Made by a program: the position numbers and the translations under genes
NCBI RefSeq assembly: GCF_036711975.1
Contig: NC_091968.1
Location: 17,856,001-17,920,000 of the forward strand
Length of the DNA stretch: 64,000 bases
Reading direction: 5' to 3'
Origin: Onthophagus taurus
Lineage: Eukaryota; Arthropoda; Insecta; Coleoptera; Scarabaeidae
Notes under the pieces: model-generated
The model's input: only the letters and a program-made list of their open reading frames with translations
What the model was told of the DNA's origin: nothing
The model's database searches: none
In this document: positions 60,089-64,000 of the stretch, in pieces
Layout of the letters: the number at the start of each line of letters is the position of its first letter
Position numbering within the stretch: position 1 is the stretch's first letter

Positions 60089-60124
60089 AACTGATCTCTG
60101 CAATAGCTGAGGAACCTTTATATA
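60089..60124 (-). promoter_or_regulatory. TATA box and initiator of the SGNH hydrolase gene
   Basis: On the minus strand TATATAAAGG (TATATAAA at 60117-60124) is followed by ATCAGTTG, whose A (60092) lies 32 bases from the first T of the TATA box, the standard arthropod TATA-to-TCAGT spacing. The predicted leader to the ATG is 42 bases. Confidence 0.65.
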
Positions 60125-60279
60125 TTATTAAGTTCTTACCTGTGTTACAGTAATATCCCTGGCTATGATTGGTCAAAGCCGGTGTAAGTGTACTTACAAT
60201 GCACTAACTCGTAAGCCACGTACCTGCTTAAGTGACCTTTTTACTGAAAAAAAGTTAAAAAGGAATTCCCTGTACATTT

Positions 60280-60900
60280 ATTAACATCAAAAATAAGTTT
60301 CTGAATATCACTATTTCTTTATTAACTTCGCGCTTCTAAATGAAGACGTCGTTACCTCGGCAAAATATTAATATATATATATTATATATTTAATTAAATA
60401 TAACTATATTTGTAATTTATAATTTATATTATATATAAATATAATAACTTATTTATACACAATATATTATATACCTAAAAATATTAACGAAAATATCGAA
60501 GCAGATTGATTCTAAAAAGAACCGATAAAATATCCATAAAGCGCGAACTACCGCAAAATATATCAACTAGTGATCTCCGTCCCCAATAGAATAGTTTAAG
60601 CACATTTATAAGTTTACTCCTCACCCTTCTGGCAAAATCTAAAAAATGTGTATAACGCTCTAAAACAACGCCGAATAAGTCGGCAACTATTTTCCCGGAA
60701 TGCACTTATAATGCAAAAAATATAGACATATTTTTTCCTTAATACCTGCGCCTTTTGTAACTGCACGTGGCGGAGTACTTACCCTTTGTCAGTAACGACT
60801 AAAAGCTCATAAAACTACAAAATGCCTTTCTTAACAAAATTTATTTTTTCCATGAAATATTAAGAGTTTCGCAGTTTTCATAATCTATTAAAATCGCTAA
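60280..60900. other. Right centre of the foldback, unexplained open frame
   Basis: A TA-rich run (60360-60480) is followed by a minus-strand 73-codon frame (60484-60705). It is preceded directly by an in-frame stop and has no ATG. Its composition (LERYTHFLDFARRVR and SRFMDILSVLFRINLLRYF) looks protein-like. I cannot assign it. It could be a degraded exon of a second gene or chance. Confidence 0.35.
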
Positions 60901-60959
60901 AGGCACCTGCTATCTGGTCTACATACGTGTACAATTTAATAACAAAATTTTTTCTCTGA

Positions 60960-61400
60960 AGCCGTTAAGGGTTACGGTGTCTTGATGGTCGATTTAAATC
61001 GCTAAAGGCATCCTGTAAATCCTCCTAAAATTGCATCAATTTTGGAGGATCAAATTCACCCCCAAAGTCCGCGCCGCGGTGTATACTTATAGAGTCTGAT
61101 AACAAATTTTTTTTCTCGGAAACCGTTATACCTTACGGTGTTTGGATGGTCGATTTAAATCGCCAAAGGCATCCTCTAAATCGTCCTAAAATTGCATCAA
61201 TTTTGGAGGTGCCCAACGGGGTCAAATTCACCCCCAAAGTCCGCGCCGCGGTGTATACTTATAGAGTCTGACAACAAATTTTTTTTCTCGGAAACCGTTA
61301 GACCTTACGGTGTTTGGATGGTCGATTTAAATCGCTAAAGGCATCCTCTAAATCATCCTAAAATTTCATCAATTTTGGAGGTGCCCAACGGGGTCAAATT
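60960..61400. repeat. Right-arm tandem repeats of the foldback (~172 bp, inverted)
   Basis: Two to three units complementary to the left-arm repeats (CCAATTTTGGAGGTGCCC-type and CTTACGGTGTTTGGATGGTC landmarks). One unit has a short internal deletion at about 61052. Confidence 0.88.
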
Positions 61401-61735
61401 CACCCCTAAAGTCCCATCCGCGGTTTATAAGAATGATTTTTTTTCTCGAAAACCGTTAGGGCTTACGGTGTTTTGAAAATTGATAAAAATACTTAGAACT
61501 GTGTTCTATTATGTGGTAGAATTTGGTTTAATTCGAAGGTGCCCATCAGGGCGAAAACATCCCTTTTTCGGGGGTGGGGGTTGAAACAAATTTTTTTTAC
61601 CAAATGGGGGTGGTAAGCTGTTCTTGAGGGTAAGAGTGACCTCTGTGTGAAATTTGGTTACCCAAATCGTATTAGTTACGGAATTATTAATGTTTTAAGT
61701 TTATTGCTGGGATTTATGGATAACTTCACACCAGT

Positions 61736-62040
61736 GATATGATATAACAACTATAAGATAATATTATTGAAGTTTGCAAGAAAAAATTATTAAAGAAATT
61801 GTCAAATTTATATATCAAAAATAATACGAATTTTCAAAAAATAATTCGACTGTATTTTTAAGAATCTTGATATGATATATATGTGATTTAGCATATATAT
61901 GTGATGTATATGCTAAATTGTGGCTTAAAGATTCTAGTTTATGATATGATACAAAAATTATATTATAATATTGAAATTCTAGGAAAAATTATTAAAGAAG
62001 GAATTGTCAAACTTATAAATAAAAATATAATTGAAATGAG
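61736..62040. repeat. S4 satellite monomers in intron 2 of the peptidase gene
   Basis: Continues the monomer cut at 58167. It has TATAAGATAATATTATTGAA, AAGAAATTGTCAAATTTATA, CGACTGTATTTTTAAG and TCTAGTTTATGATATGATAC, the same landmarks as in the 6.6-kb array at 9181-15785. Confidence 0.85.
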
Positions 62041-62109
62041 AAGAAGTTTAAAGCTTCAAGCAGAAACCGTGATCGCAAAAACAGGCCAAAACCCGCCTCT
62101 TTTGTGAAC

Positions 62110-62275
62110 CTCGAGTTTTGATATGATGACTCATCTACCAAAAGTTAATGAATGGTATCACATCATTTATAAGTCGATTCATTATCAATTTGAAAACCAG
62201 GGGATTTATGGAATCTCCTTGACTTATTCCTTCGTTAATTATTAAGTCTTCTGTCATTTCTTAGTTGGTCTTTAT
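62110..62275 (-). pseudogene. LINE reverse transcriptase fragment (motif B)
   Basis: Minus strand reads DLIINEGISQGDSINPLVF followed by KLIMNRLINDVIP, the QGD (motif B) region of an RTE-like reverse transcriptase. Only about 40 codons remain. Confidence 0.65.
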
Positions 62276-62333
62276 TCTTGTATTCAACGCTAATCGCATT
62301 TTTCTTTTTGTAGTACGCCAATAAGTCTAGAAG

Positions 62334-63160
62334 TCTAGATAGTTTACTTGTTTCGGCTGTTCTTGACGAAGCGCATTCTGGAAGTCCAATTTTGGGCCAC
62401 TTTTTTGAGCATTGCTGGCCGTATGTCACGAATAACATGAACAATGTTGGCCTCCAAGGTGTCAATTGTTGCTGGTTTAACAGCATAAACCAATGACTTC
62501 ACGTGGCCCCACAGGAAATAATCGAGAGGTGTCAAATCGCACGACCTTGGAGGCCAATTGGCATGTCCATTTCTCGAAATCATCTTATCGCCAAATTTTG
62601 ATTTCAATAAGTCGATGGTTGCGGTCGCCGTATGGCACGTAGCGCCGTCCTGTTGAAACCACATCTCGCCCAGATCAATGTCATCCATATTTTCAAACAT
62701 AAAATCATGGATCATGGTGCGGTAACGATGTCCATTCACCGCAACGTGAGCTCCGACTTTATTTTTGAAGAAATAAGGTCCAATGATGCCACCAGCGTGC
62801 AAACCACACCAAACGGTGCATTTTTCTCGATATAATGGAGTCTGTAGGGTCTGTTGTGGATTGGTTTCACTCCATATGCGGCCCGTTAAGTCAAAAATGA
62901 GCCTCATCGCTGAACACAATTTTGCGATAAAACATGGGATCAGTTTCCAACTGCTCTATAGTCCAATCGGCAAAAGAACGACGCATATGATGGTCTCGTG
63001 GTTTTAATTCATGCATCAGCTGGATCTTAAACGGGTGTAGGCCAAGATCTTTGGGCAAAATTTTCCACGTAGTGGACGAAGAGAGCCCTAATTCCTGCGA
63101 CCGACTTCCGGATAGCCAAGATACAGGAGGTGCCTGAAAATCGTAAATTTCAAACACTCC
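62334..63160 (-). pseudogene. Mariner-like transposase, nearly complete catalytic part, one frameshift
   Basis: Frame 62891-63157 gives the linker (LSSSTTWKILPKDLGLHPFK; MRRSFADWTIEQL) and the first catalytic Asp in FSDEAHF. After a small deletion with frameshift, frame 62344-62919 continues RIWSETNPQQTLQTP, GGIIGPYFF, WFQQDGATCHTA (second Asp) and WPPRSCDLTPLDYFLWGHVK (third Asp), to VAQNWTSRMRF and a stop. This is a DD34D-type transposase of the insect DUF4817 class. Six to nine codons between HF and RIWS are missing. It is the least decayed transposase in the window but cannot make a full protein as it stands. Confidence 0.88.
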
Positions 63161-64000
63161 CCGTATATCAAAAACGAAGAAGGCTATGAAAATTTAGTTT
63201 GCGCCATTGTAAGTTTCACAAAAAAGTAGCTCAGGTTCGCGAAAGCCGCAACTTTCTATGTTTCATAATAACTGAGATACCCTGCAAACCCATCGAAATT
63301 TGGACACCTGTACATAGAGTGATCCATCAATGGATAAAATGAGTTTAGCTTGTGCTTTTTTAATTTTGTCTTCGTCAGTTTCTGTACCTAATATTCATTT
63401 ATCCAATCCATCTAATATTAACAAATTTTGTATGGCGAATGTTCATTCGTCGTAGTTTATTCTACCTTTTAATTTTGGCACGTTACTAAAAAATTCACGG
63501 CAGCCATTTCTGTTCTAACCTCTTTCGTTTCTTCAGTTATTTGTTTATCCATAAACACCCACTAGTTACGTTCTGGGCCCATAACCTTTTATTCTGGGAT
63601 TCTTTTATGATTGTTTAAAAAGGTTTTATTACGACTTGTTTTATAAAACATACAGCGATTCGTTTTTACCAAGTTGACAAGTTTTATCTTGTATACAACT
63701 TAACAGTGTAATAGTTTCTCTTTTCTACCGTTAGATGTCGCTTGCATCGCTTTCATTAACAACAATCACGACGTATATTGAAAAATTGCAACTCTGGAAT
63801 TGCAAAATTTTACCATGCAATTATTCCTGCGTTTCTAAATTAGGTTTCAAAGCTATTTTTAAGGACACTAATAATATGAAGAATAAAATATCAAACCATT
63901 TGCAGCTCCTCGTGCGATAATAACATTTGTAAGTTGGCCACAGATCCTTTTTGTATTAAAATAGATGAGGTACCAGAAATTTTTCAAAGCAAGTTTATAA
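63161..64000. other. Intronic or intergenic DNA, nothing recognised
   Basis: Short frames only (for example 63735-63920), without family resemblance. The next exon of the dipeptidyl peptidase gene was looked for here and not found. Confidence 0.4.

Larger units (their letters stand above)
58168..61735. mobile_element. Giant 3.57-kb foldback DNA element carrying a hydrolase gene
   Basis: Ends ACTGGTGTGAAGTTATCC (58168) and its exact complement (to 61735) are flanked by GATATGAT on both sides (58160-58167 and 61736-61743), an 8-bp target duplication. Removing the element restores an S4 satellite monomer. Each arm has about 330 bases of terminal sequence (CCCCCACCCCCG, ACCGCGGATGGGAC) followed by ~172-bp tandem repeats, about five on the left (GACCCCGTTGGGCACC at 58681, 58853, 59025, 59197) and fewer on the right in inverted order. 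The unique centre (about 59240-60900) carries a spliced SGNH hydrolase gene. No transposase is present. An 8-bp duplication fits hAT-, P- or Merlin-like transposition, but the ends do not decide. Confidence 0.92.

Noticed and set aside
57501..64000. The next exons (catalytic domain) of the dipeptidyl peptidase gene
   Set aside because: No plus-strand frame with the expected catalytic motifs was found; they must lie beyond the window.

Overview
This is eukaryotic, AT-rich DNA from an insect, probably a beetle. The beetle guess is inference from the mix of LINEs, mariner-like elements and ~180/360-bp satellites. Evidence for an insect: spliced genes with GT-AG introns, a duplicated midgut-type aminopeptidase N (APN), a Pol III tRNA gene, and remnants of Jockey, RTE-like, R1/LOA-like, mariner-like, pogo/Tigger, piggyBac and hAT elements. 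Nothing prokaryotic is present.

Layout. 1-3240: a mariner-type terminal module, a transposase fragment, a tRNA-Leu(UAA) gene and a decayed LINE. 3241-33970: a tandem pair of M1-family aminopeptidase N genes, both on the minus strand. Each resolves by eye into eight exons with an intact frame (909 and 910 residues). They have a signal peptide, GAMEN and HEXXH-x18-E zinc motifs, and a C-terminal GPI-type hydrophobic tail. Their flanks and introns are filled with AT-rich tandem arrays whose unit is always near 180 bp or twice that. A young 5'-truncated Jockey element sits in the large intron of the second copy. 33971-46090: a transposon graveyard with R1/LOA, piggyBac, Jockey and RTE pieces and a pogo-like element that has been invaded three times. 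46097-47710: an intact three-exon RING-like plus C2H2 zinc-finger gene (minus, 497 residues). 47880-50300: an AT-rich array carrying a conserved GTGGCGACATC block. It lies between that gene and the divergently transcribed 5' half of a DPP8/DPP9-type dipeptidyl peptidase gene (plus, 50712-57500 and beyond).

The most unusual object is at 58168-61735, in an intron of the dipeptidyl peptidase gene. It is a 3.57-kb palindromic (foldback) DNA element flanked by an exact 8-bp duplication, with arms built of ~172-bp tandem repeats. Its centre carries a complete four-exon gene for a 192-residue SGNH/GDSL-type hydrolase, with all catalytic blocks, a TATA/initiator promoter and a polyadenylation signal. 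No transposase is visible in it. Two other large palindromes (43941-45708 and 53212-55127) show the same foldback habit. One holds a captured transposase DNA-binding region in its loop.

Exon joins were deduced by eye from splice sites, reading frame and family knowledge. Coordinates of satellite and transposon edges are approximate unless a duplication or terminal repeat is cited.
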